A stretch of DNA of 7,128 nt. It comes from JALVIU01 sp964462295 (lineage in GTDB: Bacteria > Atribacterota > JALVIU01). The notes under the pieces were generated by a model. It was not told the origin of the DNA. It worked only from the letters and a program-made list of their open reading frames with translations, and did no database searches. The position numbers and the translations under genes are program-made. Positions within the stretch are counted from its first letter, which is position 1. Each line of letters starts with the position of its first letter. The DNA is taken from positions 1 through 7,128 of the forward strand of contig CAYWXH010000083.1 in NCBI GenBank assembly GCA_964462295.1, given 5' to 3'. Shown here piece after piece: positions 1 to 5,959 of this stretch.

Positions 1-96
1 AAAAAATATGCAGATATAATAATCCCAGAAGGAGGATTTAACGAAAAGGCTATACAGGTAGTGGTAAATTACATGCTGAAAAAGATTGCAGAATAA
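1..96 (+). CDS. udk: Uridine kinase, C-terminal fragment (5' end outside window)
   Basis: Only the last 31 codons are visible, ending in TAA at 94-96. The reading frame is open from base 1. The peptide contains YADIIIPEGG followed by N and AI, which is the conserved C-terminal end of bacterial uridine kinases (family knowledge; Bacillus Udk ends in nearly the same motif). The enzyme phosphorylates uridine and cytidine to UMP and CMP in pyrimidine salvage, in the cytoplasm. The Walker A motif and catalytic residues lie off the left edge, so activity cannot be judged. It is the only plus-strand gene here and converges on the DUF4129 gene, overlapping it by 28 bp (69-96). A TGS-fused uridine kinase homologue is less likely, because the chain stops soon after the motif as in classical Udk. 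Confidence 0.8.
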   Translation, partial: KKYADIIIPEGGFNEKAIQVVVNYMLKKIAE

Positions 97-1562
97 TTAT
101 TCCAAAGAGAAAGTACTTTATCTTTTTCAATAGATCCCTTAGAATACCTTATATTTACAAACAAGGGGGTAATATCCTCCCAGAATCTAACCTCTTCAGG
201 AGATGTCCCCTTTTTTATCTTTTTTAAAAATTCGTATGGGGTAAGATAGGCATAATCTTTATAAAATTTTTCTCTAATAGTCTTATAGAGATATTCTAAC
301 GCATATCTTTGATCTTTTTCTAAAATCTTTAAAAACTCACTACTGTCAAAAGAAGAAAAAGTATTTTCATTCTCTTTCATTTTTTCCTTTGGTATCTCTA
401 TATACCCCTCTATTTTTATTTTTTTCATAATCTTTAAAATCACTATAAATATAATAGCAATAGACAAAATTATAGTAATCAAAAGACCTATATTTAAAAA
501 AATAGAAAAAAATAGGGTATGCCTTCCCCCTATGGTAACAATTTTAGTAATTATCTCTCCAGAGTTTGATAACTTAGGGGCAAAATCTGGGGAAAAAGAG
601 ATCGCCTTTCCCCATGAAGAAATATTAGCATTATTTTTTAAGATATACGAACCCATGATATAGACAATGTATGCAAAAAACCCTACCAATAAAACTGTAA
701 AAACAATAGATAATCCCAAAAAGATATACCAATATCTCATCCCAGAGAAAATCTTAAAAACAAATAGTAATACAAATAGACCAAACTCTAAGAGTAATAT
801 ATCAACTAATAAAGATTTATCTGGATGCCATAGGGCCAATCTCCTCATCCAAGAGGGAATATTTCTCATCTTTTTGTATTTATAAAGGGTTACTACTTTC
901 TCATATCTACTTTGCTTTTTTGGAGTTTGAGCTAATGTAGGAGGGTGAGAGGGTTTTTTAAAAAATAAGGGATTATTTATATTTAATCTTGGTCTATGAA
1001 TATGAACATTTACAGGATAGAATGCAACAAAAACAGAAAAAAACACAATAAAACCTATACTTATATAACTATATCGCCACCATTTATATACTATATTTTC
1101 CTCAATTAATTTATTGCCATACTCAAATCTCAATATATGCACATTCTCATGTACCAGAGAAATGAAAAGTAACAGTGGAATAAAAACAATCAAGAGGGGA
1201 GAAGGATTAAGAAAAAGGGCAAAAAAGCTTATAAAAAAGATAAGCATTCCGTATCTTCCCTGTTCCATAAATCTTACAAAAACCTCAATCAAGAAGTAAT
1301 TTAAAAAAAGCAAAAGAAGAAGTAGCCATGGACTCCTAGAAAAAGGAACCCTAATATAAAATCTTACAAATAAATAGTAAAAAATCCCTATTGAAAAGAA
1401 ATAAAAGAAGAAGATAGAAGGGGTTTTCCCCTTTTTTAGTTCTCTTTTTCTCAAAAAAAGAAAAAATAGGATAAATGGGAATAGGGCAAGGAATAAAGCT
1501 AAAAAATTTAAATATTTAAAAAAAGAGAAAAGTATAAGAAAAAATAAGATTATTTCAGACAT
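69..1562 (-). CDS. Multi-pass membrane protein with C-terminal DUF4129 domain (TgpA-like, no transglutaminase core)
   Basis: This 497-residue protein is very rich in Phe, Ile and Leu. Hydrophobic stretches near residues 5-37, 48-66, 79-97, 105-135, 165-183, 252-271, 277-303 and 350-378 suggest eight or more membrane segments. The cytoplasmic tail (about 405-495) carries DUF4129 hallmarks: LTPYEF at 440-445 and a Trp-rich ITPLFVNIRYS at 464-474. In TgpA-type proteins a large extracytoplasmic transglutaminase domain with a Cys-His-Asp triad precedes this tail. Here the two possible outside loops are only about 65 and 45 residues long, and the whole protein has no cysteine, so it cannot be a transglutaminase. 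The start ATG overlaps the DUF58 stop by 8 bp and has a GAGGT ribosome site 8 nt upstream. It is last in the moxR operon and is probably the membrane partner of the MoxR/DUF58 pair. Its exact function is unknown. Confidence 0.8.
   Translation of the reverse strand: MSEIILFFLILFSFFKYLNFLALFLALFPFILFFLFLRKRELKKGKTPSIFFFYFFSIGIFYYLFVRFYIRVPFSRSPWLLLLLLFLNYFLIEVFVRFMEQGRYGMLIFFISFFALFLNPSPLLIVFIPLLLFISLVHENVHILRFEYGNKLIEENIVYKWWRYSYISIGFIVFFSVFVAFYPVNVHIHRPRLNINNPLFFKKPSHPPTLAQTPKKQSRYEKVVTLYKYKKMRNIPSWMRRLALWHPDKSLLVDILLLEFGLFVLLFVFKIFSGMRYWYIFLGLSIVFTVLLVGFFAYIVYIMGSYILKNNANISSWGKAISFSPDFAPKLSNSGEIITKIVTIGGRHTLFFSIFLNIGLLITIILSIAIIFIVILKIMKKIKIEGYIEIPKEKMKENENTFSSFDSSEFLKILEKDQRYALEYLYKTIREKFYKDYAYLTPYEFLKKIKKGTSPEEVRFWEDITPLFVNIRYSKGSIEKDKVLSLWNNYSAIFFSM
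104..127 (+). terminator. Possible weak terminator hairpin after udk
   Basis: Eight bases after the udk stop, AAAGA and AAA (104-112, with G109 unpaired) can fold back on TTT and TCTTT (117-125, with A120 unpaired) over a GTAC loop. Two more T follow. The stem is almost entirely A-T, so it would be weak. It sits inside the 3' coding part of the convergent DUF4129 gene, so the arrangement may be coding chance. Confidence 0.25.
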
Positions 1563-2799
1563 CTCTTATAACCTCAAAAAATGCATCTTCAGGTTCTACA
1601 AGTTTTACCAAAATACCCTGCTCCCTTAATATCATAGTAGCATCTTCAAGGGCCCTTATATCTTGAGGAAAGATATCATAATTTCTCTCTATCCTTTTGC
1701 TTTCAGGTTCTCTAAAACCAAAAGGCGCTATAATCACTATAACCCGTGCAGTTTTGCTCTTTAGTTTAATAAGTAAAGGTAAGACTGATGGGGTAAGATA
1801 TAATGAAAACAGTATAATAGTAGAAGAAAAGGTAAATTCCCCCATCTGAGACAAAAAGACCTCATCTATAGAATAGAGCGGGTCATCTGTCCCAGATACC
1901 CCTGCAAGGTGCTCCATAAGGTCTGCATAATTCATATTTTCTACTATATAAGGTTTCTTACCCTTACCTATAATATAGAGTTTTGTGGGTACCTTCTTAA
2001 AAAGCATATATTCTACCAAAGAGGCAGTAGCTGATATCACATATTCCTCATACCTTTTTCTCATCTTTCCCCATACTTTTTTTGAAAAGATCTCCTTTGA
2101 AAGATTTAAATCTACAAAGATATGTATTTTGGTAGTAGCAGTATATTCATATGTCTTGGAAAGCAGTTTTCCCATATGTGCGCTTGCCTTCCAGTGTATC
2201 CTCTTTACAGGTTCTGTGTATGTATATTCCCTTACTCCATCTATGTAACTTAAATCTTCTAATAATTTATAATTCGTACGAATAAGGGGGAGGAGTTCTC
2301 TTACAAAAAAGGGGAAATATTCTAAAGGTATACGCTTTGGGTATACTACAACTTTAAGGGGTGCATCCAATATTTTTTCCTGCTTTAAAAAAGATACAGG
2401 CCCACTGGATATAAACTTAATCTTTTTAAGTGAATAGATACCCCGTTTTCTAAATTCTATATCATATGATAGCTCCAAGCGCTCATAGGGAGAAAGGGTA
2501 GCAAAAAACTCGCCCCTTCCCTTTTTAAATAAACCACCCTCTTCTCTTAAAAGATCCTCAATCTTTAAGAAAAATATGGGGAAAGGACTCTTATTCTCTA
2601 TAATAAGGGTTATCTGTACAACCTCTCCGATAAAGATATAATCAGAGGATATTTTTCTCTCTACAGAGAGTTTATCTAAAGAATAAGTAAGCATATATCT
2701 TTGAATCCAAAGATATAAAACAAATAGATCAAATACAAATACTCCCTTTGTAGGAAAGAAAAATGTAATAATCACAAAAAATAGTGTAAGTCCTATCAT
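1555..2799 (-). CDS. DUF58 domain protein, MoxR partner
   Basis: The protein has 414 residues, close to the usual DUF58 length. It begins with a membrane segment or hairpin (about 1-36), followed by a beta-rich region (about 45-155). The DUF58 signature is at 188-213: GVREYTY, then EPVKRIHWKASAHMGKL, where families typically show GVREY...GD..R.IHW.A.A. A VWA-like region follows; its possible MIDAS is D230-x-N232-x-S234, a loose form of DxSxS. DUF58 proteins are nearly always encoded beside MoxR ATPases and are thought to be membrane-anchored partners or substrates, with no enzymatic activity established. The start codon overlaps the moxR stop as ATGA, and no clear ribosome site precedes it, so translation is probably coupled to moxR. 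The 3' end overlaps the DUF4129 gene by 8 bp. Confidence 0.9.
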   Translation of the reverse strand: MIGLTLFFVIITFFFPTKGVFVFDLFVLYLWIQRYMLTYSLDKLSVERKISSDYIFIGEVVQITLIIENKSPFPIFFLKIEDLLREEGGLFKKGRGEFFATLSPYERLELSYDIEFRKRGIYSLKKIKFISSGPVSFLKQEKILDAPLKVVVYPKRIPLEYFPFFVRELLPLIRTNYKLLEDLSYIDGVREYTYTEPVKRIHWKASAHMGKLLSKTYEYTATTKIHIFVDLNLSKEIFSKKVWGKMRKRYEEYVISATASLVEYMLFKKVPTKLYIIGKGKKPYIVENMNYADLMEHLAGVSGTDDPLYSIDEVFLSQMGEFTFSSTIILFSLYLTPSVLPLLIKLKSKTARVIVIIAPFGFREPESKRIERNYDIFPQDIRALEDATMILREQGILVKLVEPEDAFFEVIRDV

Positions 2800-3734
2800 G
2801 CCAATTTTATATCTGTAGATTGAAGTATATCCTCCAAAATATCCTTTGAAGTCCTTCTTTTGAGCTTTGTCTCTGGTTTTAAAATCAGCCTGTGGGATAA
2901 AACAGGTATCACTGCCTCTTTTACATCATCAGGTAAAACATGGTCCCGTCCATCAATTGCGGCAAGGGCTCTTGCAATTTTAACAAGGGATAGGGTACCC
3001 CTGGGGCTTACTCCAAGGGATAGCTCAGAAGATAGACGAGTCCTATCTACTATATCTACTATATATGCTTCAATAGTGCTATCTATGTACACATCTTTTA
3101 TACGCTCTTTACAATAAAGGATCTCTTCTTTGTCTACAATCTGTTTGATATCGTGTATAGGATGTCCCCTATACTGACTTCTCATCATCTCCATCTCTTG
3201 TATCTTATCAGGATAACCTACAGATGTTCTTATCATAAATCTATCAAGTTGTGCCTCGGGAAGAGGAAAAGTTCCCTCATATTCAATAGGATTTTGAGTA
3301 GCGACTACAAAAAAATCTTTACTTAAATCGAACTTCTTACCCTCTACTGTTACCTGCCCTTCTCCCATGGCCTCAAGGAGGGCAGACTGTGTTTTAGGAG
3401 TTGCTCGATTTATCTCATCTGCAAGGAGTATGTCTGTAAAGATAGGTCCTCTATAAAAAGAAAATTCGTGTTCTTTTTGATTATAGATAAAAAGCCCTGT
3501 AAGGTCTTGGGGTAGAAGGTCTGGAGTAAACTGTATCCTCTTAAAAGAAAGCCCCAAACTCCCAGAAAAAGCCCTTGCAAGCATGGTCTTCCCTGTACCA
3601 GGTACATCTTCTAAAAGCACATGACCTTCGGACAAAAAGGTTGCAAAAAGATAACGGACAACACCCTCTTTTCCAAAAATCACAGAGGAAATATTTGATA
3701 TCAACCTTTCATATATATCCTTTATCCTTTTCAT
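2796..3734 (-). CDS. moxR: MoxR-family AAA+ ATPase
   Basis: This 312-residue MoxR AAA+ ATPase is close to the usual family length of about 310-330. Visible motifs are Walker A at 42-50 (EDVPGTGKT), Walker B at 102-109 (ILLADEIN), sensor 1 ATQNP at 145-149, the MoxR hallmark PLPEAQLDRF at 157-166, and sensor 2 GVSPRG at 241-246. The family acts as chaperone-like ATPases that mature or remodel protein complexes, often with VWA or DUF58 partners at the membrane. The ATG at 3732-3734 is preferred because GGAGG lies 5 nt upstream (3740-3744). The frame is also open further upstream to a TTG at 3831-3833, but that TTG lies before the predicted transcription start and the extra residues would be encoded by the structured leader. 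It is the first gene of a three-gene overlapping operon with its own promoter and riboswitch-like leader. Confidence 0.93.
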   Translation of the reverse strand: MKRIKDIYERLISNISSVIFGKEGVVRYLFATFLSEGHVLLEDVPGTGKTMLARAFSGSLGLSFKRIQFTPDLLPQDLTGLFIYNQKEHEFSFYRGPIFTDILLADEINRATPKTQSALLEAMGEGQVTVEGKKFDLSKDFFVVATQNPIEYEGTFPLPEAQLDRFMIRTSVGYPDKIQEMEMMRSQYRGHPIHDIKQIVDKEEILYCKERIKDVYIDSTIEAYIVDIVDRTRLSSELSLGVSPRGTLSLVKIARALAAIDGRDHVLPDDVKEAVIPVLSHRLILKPETKLKRRTSKDILEDILQSTDIKLA

Positions 3735-3744
3735 ACCATCCTCC
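3735..3744 (-). promoter_or_regulatory. Ribosome binding site that fixes the moxR start
   Basis: GGAGG (3740-3744 on the plus-strand scale) stands 5 nt before ATG 3734. It lies downstream of the leader terminator, so it is transcribed only if the terminator is read through. Confidence 0.8.
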
Positions 3745-3754
3745 AAAAAGACAT

Positions 3755-3792
3755 AAAAATAACTCCTACCCCAAAACAGGATAGGAGTTATT
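3755..3792 (-). terminator. Riboswitch-controlled intrinsic terminator in the moxR leader
   Basis: On the minus-strand transcript, 3792-3778 pairs with 3772-3758 in a 15-bp uninterrupted stem (two G-U pairs) closed by a GUUUU loop. The run of U that follows is partly within the stem foot and ends at 3755. The 5' arm includes AACUCC (3789-3784), which can instead pair with GGAGUU in the P1 loop upstream, so the terminator and the aptamer pseudoknot exclude each other. It may also end transcripts that read through from the helicase gene, since no other terminator lies between the two genes. Confidence 0.8.
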
Positions 3793-3827
3793 GGCCTTTT
3801 GGCTATTAAGGCGAACTCCTCCGCCTT
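3781..3827 (-). ncRNA. crcB-motif (fluoride) riboswitch-like aptamer, divergent
   Basis: The leader of the moxR operon folds as the crcB motif does. P1 is GGCG/CGCC (3825-3822 with 3813-3810, extendable by AA/UU). The P1 loop carries GGAGUU (3819-3814), complementary to AACUCC (3789-3784), giving a 6-bp pseudoknot. P2 is GCC-AAAA-GGC (3803-3794). The UAA-rich linker between P1 and P2 and the CUA after the pseudoknot strand are also in place. Order and spacing agree closely with the Bacillus cereus and Thermotoga petrophila fluoride aptamers as I remember them. Differences from the usual core are GAG for AUG in the P1 loop, CAAUA for UGAUG or UAAUG after P2, and CUAU for CUAC. The terminator that follows shares the pseudoknot strand, so ligand binding should switch the operon ON. 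Fluoride as ligand is inferred from architecture, not shown. Confidence 0.7.
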
Positions 3828-3833
3828 TTTCAA

Positions 3834-3862
3834 ATTATATAACCACTAAACTACTTTGTCAA
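3834..3862 (-). promoter_or_regulatory. Consensus sigma-70 promoter of the moxR operon
   Basis: TTGACA (3857-3862) and TATAAT (3834-3839) are separated by exactly 17 bp, a perfect match to both hexamers. The expected start is near 3827, right at the foot of the riboswitch P1 stem, leaving a 93-nt leader. The promoter lies in the short gap after the helicase stop codon. Confidence 0.88.
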
Positions 3863-3872
3863 ATCAAGATAT

Positions 3873-5282
3873 CTAATTCCTATACCTTTTTTTAAACCTA
3901 GAGATATTTCTCTTCTCTTTTTTTGCGGTTTTTTTATTTTCTTTAGGGGGCTCTTGTATGTACTCTTTCATAGGGATATAGATATTTCTTGCATCAGTAT
4001 CTATCATCTCCAAAAGTGTAAGTGCCAGATCTTCTAACGAATATCCATAATTTAAAAATATTCCCAATAACTTCTTATATCTTTTTTCATCTATCTCTCT
4101 GTCCATATTTAAAAGGACCTTATTTATTATACTCTCTCTTCTTCTTTTCTCTACTTCTTTAAGGGTAGGAATTTTTAGGGGTCTTATGTCTGCCTTGGCA
4201 TATCTAATAATCACCCTTAATCTATCCATCTCTCCCCTTGTAACAAAGGTAAATGCCTTCCCTTCTTTACCCATTCGCCCTGTTCTTCCAACCCTATGTA
4301 CATAGTACTCATGATATTGAGGGAGGTCATAGTTAAAGATTATTTCTACATTATCCACATCTATCCCTCTTGCTGCAACATCTGTGGCTACAAGAATCTT
4401 TATAGACTTATTTCTAAAACCTTTCATGACTCTATCTCTTGCAGATTGTTTCATATCACCGTGGAGTGCATCTACATTGTATCCTAAAAACCGCAGGTCA
4501 TCGACAACTTCATTTACCTTTGCACGGGTATTACAAAAAACCATAGCACTTTCAGGGTTATGTATTGCTATAAGACGGGAGAGAAGCTCTGTTTTGTCAG
4601 TACTATAGACCCTATAGTAAAACTGGTCTACATTTCCTACAACGAGCTCTTTATGAGGGACTTTTAGAAATTCTCTATTTTTCTGAAAATTTTTGCTCAA
4701 TTCTAAAATAGCCTTTGGCATAGTAGCAGAAAAAAGGGTGGTTTGTCTCTCCTGTGGGATCTTGGAAAGTATCATCTGGATATCCTCAATAAATCCCATA
4801 TTTAACATCTCATCTGCCTCATCAAGTACCACCATTTTTACATGGGAAAGCTTAAGAGTTCTCCTCCGTATATGATCCAAAAGTCTACCAGGTGTACCTA
4901 CTACAACTTGGGCTCCTTTTTTTATCGCTTTTATTTGAAGCTCTATCTTTTGTCCCCCATATATTGTGACTACATTGGCTCTGTTTCTGTATTTCAATAA
5001 TCCCTTTAGGGTTTCAGATACCTGAAGGGCAAGCTCTCTTGTAGGACAAAGTATAAGAAATTGAGGAAGTGCATCATGCTCATCCACCATCTCTACTGCA
5101 GGTATAGCGTATGCAAGGGTTTTCCCTGTACCTGTCTGTGCCTGTCCTATTATATCTTTTCCAGATAAAACAGGTAAAATTGTAAGACTTTGAATAGGGG
5201 TTGCCTCTTCAAAACCCATATCATTAAGTGCTTTTTGTGTCTGCGGAAGTAAATCCATAGACTTAAATTTCAAATTATTCAT
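3873..5282 (-). CDS. DEAD-box ATP-dependent RNA helicase (DeaD/CshA-like)
   Basis: The 469-residue protein shows all core helicase motifs: Q motif with GF and ATPIQ (23-31), motif I AQTGTGKT (48-55), PTRELA (80-85), TPGR (130-133), DEAD (154-157), SAT (185-187), ATDVAARGID (299-308) and HRVGRTGR (329-336). It unwinds RNA duplexes using ATP, and relatives act in ribosome assembly, mRNA decay and cold adaptation. The C-terminus (about 371-469) holds a helical region and a Lys/Arg-rich tail suited to RNA binding. It has no room for the DbpA-type RNA-binding domain of long E. coli DeaD, so the length is nearer CshA/CshB. The start at 5280-5282 is chosen because AAAGGA lies 6 nt upstream. An in-frame ATG five codons earlier (5295-5297) has no ribosome site. 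It is a single gene with its own promoter and a leader of about 100 nt. Confidence 0.93.
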   Translation of the reverse strand: MNNLKFKSMDLLPQTQKALNDMGFEEATPIQSLTILPVLSGKDIIGQAQTGTGKTLAYAIPAVEMVDEHDALPQFLILCPTRELALQVSETLKGLLKYRNRANVVTIYGGQKIELQIKAIKKGAQVVVGTPGRLLDHIRRRTLKLSHVKMVVLDEADEMLNMGFIEDIQMILSKIPQERQTTLFSATMPKAILELSKNFQKNREFLKVPHKELVVGNVDQFYYRVYSTDKTELLSRLIAIHNPESAMVFCNTRAKVNEVVDDLRFLGYNVDALHGDMKQSARDRVMKGFRNKSIKILVATDVAARGIDVDNVEIIFNYDLPQYHEYYVHRVGRTGRMGKEGKAFTFVTRGEMDRLRVIIRYAKADIRPLKIPTLKEVEKRRRESIINKVLLNMDREIDEKRYKKLLGIFLNYGYSLEDLALTLLEMIDTDARNIYIPMKEYIQEPPKENKKTAKKEKRNISRFKKRYRN

Positions 5283-5384
5283 TAAAATTCCTTTCATATT
5301 TATTAGTAAGGCCCAAACCCTAAGTCAAATGCGGAAACTCTAAGAGAAGTTACCAAAAGGGGTATATAACTTAAAATTTGCCTT
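5283..5384 (-). other. Long 5' leader of the helicase gene, possible secondary structure
   Basis: This transcribed leader has no reading frame of note. AAGGC at its start (5384-5380) can pair with GCCUU near its end (5312-5308). Between them AAGUUA and UAACUU can form a small hairpin. I recognise no riboswitch class. Long structured leaders are common on cold-responsive DEAD-box helicase mRNAs, but the link is inference. Confidence 0.35.
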
Positions 5385-5389
5385 GTGTT

Positions 5390-5417
5390 ATTATACCACA
5401 AATACCTAGCTTGTCAA
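5390..5417 (-). promoter_or_regulatory. Consensus extended -10 promoter of the helicase gene
   Basis: TTGACA (5412-5417) and TATAAT (5390-5395) are 16 bp apart, and the -10 hexamer is preceded by TGG, giving an extended TGnTATAAT. The expected start near 5383 leaves a 5' UTR of about 100 nt before the helicase ATG. Confidence 0.82.
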
Positions 5418-5492
5418 TGATTGAGTTTAAACGACAAATTCCACCCTTAGGATTTAGATAAAACAAATATCCCTGTAAGTGACCATAATAAG

Positions 5493-5792
5493 CTATTTAT
5501 TCTTCTTTTTTCCGAGAAGCTCTCTCTTTAATCTTTCATATTCTTCAAAGGATATCTTTCCATGTAAATATCTTAGCTCAAGCATCCTCAATGCCTCAGA
5601 TATGGCCTCTTTTTCCTCTCTTTCTTTTTCTTTTTTGGAAGAATATATAAGGTAAAATATAAAAATTATAAAAATAATAAGAATAATTAGTAGGATAATG
5701 CCACCATATGGAAAGTTGAAATTGTATTTCGTGAGGGGCTGGCTCTGTTTTTGGCGAAAACTCTGATGAATAAAAGGAAGATACTTTTTCAT
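5493..5792 (-). CDS. Small membrane protein with SHOCT-like C-terminal domain
   Basis: The 99-residue protein has a short polar N-terminus (1-29), one strong membrane segment made mostly of Ile, Leu and Phe (about 30-50), a highly charged linker rich in Lys and Glu (53-63), and a C-terminal helical hairpin (67-94). The hairpin reads LELRYLHGKISFEEYERLKRELL, apart from its first residues, and fits the SHOCT pattern of a Leu-rich helix, a short G-x-I turn and an EExxxLK helix. SHOCT is a short oligomerisation-type domain found at the ends of many membrane and other proteins. The positive residues after the membrane segment suggest that the C-terminus is cytoplasmic. AAGGAG lies 9 nt before the ATG. 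It is apparently a single-gene unit between the ABC terminator and the helicase promoter. Its specific role is unknown. Confidence 0.8.
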   Translation of the reverse strand: MKKYLPFIHQSFRQKQSQPLTKYNFNFPYGGIILLIILIIFIIFIFYLIYSSKKEKEREEKEAISEALRMLELRYLHGKISFEEYERLKRELLGKKKNK

Positions 5793-5876
5793 CCCTATCC
5801 ACTCCTTTGTATAACTTTACATAAATATTATCGACCTCTTTTTAAAAAAATTTTTATCCTTTGCTGTTCTTGTTAA

Positions 5877-5882
5877 ATTATA
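5877..5882 (-). promoter_or_regulatory. Candidate -10 element for the SHOCT gene
   Basis: A TATAAT hexamer preceded directly by TG lies in the 167-bp gap after the ABC terminator, 84 bp before the SHOCT ATG. No good -35 box stands 16-18 bp upstream, so this is only the best candidate in the gap. A long A/T tract lies between it and the gene (about 5841-5856). Confidence 0.35.
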
Positions 5883-5928
5883 CAGGAAATAGATATCCAA
5901 AAGGGATAATACAAAAGAGAAAGATGAA

Positions 5929-5959
5929 GAAAAAAGGGATAACCCAAAAGGGTTGTCCC
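5929..5959 (-). terminator. Intrinsic terminator of the sugar ABC operon
   Basis: Directly after the ATPase stop codon the minus transcript forms GGGA-C-AACCC, a UUUU loop, then GGGUU-A-UCCC (5959-5936, one C/A mismatch), followed by six U (5935-5930). This is a textbook rho-independent terminator and marks the ATPase as the last gene of its operon. Confidence 0.92.

Noticed and set aside
667..885. Plus-strand open frames inside the minus-strand genes (also 1114-1299, 1985-2248, 2860-3117, 3575-3784, 4296-4487, 4384-4608, 4693-4875, 6356-6562, 6534-6731)
   Set aside because: All lie antisense to genes with recognisable domains or clear operon context, and their products show no family motif. 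They are frame shadows.
3410..3607. 65-codon minus-strand frame inside moxR
   Set aside because: It lies in another frame across the MoxR Walker motifs and has no family features.
5424..5434. Palindrome GTTTAAAC as an operator near the helicase promoter
   Set aside because: It is a single 8-bp AT-rich palindrome without a second copy, expected by chance in AT-rich DNA.
5436..5456. Short inverted repeat AAATCC/GGAATTT downstream of the SHOCT gene as its terminator
   Set aside because: The stem is imperfect (one bulge) and no T-run follows it.
5596..5802. Alternative minus-strand frame overlapping the SHOCT gene
   Set aside because: It starts inside the SHOCT ribosome site and gives a low-complexity basic peptide. 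The SHOCT frame has a good ribosome site, a membrane helix and a domain match.
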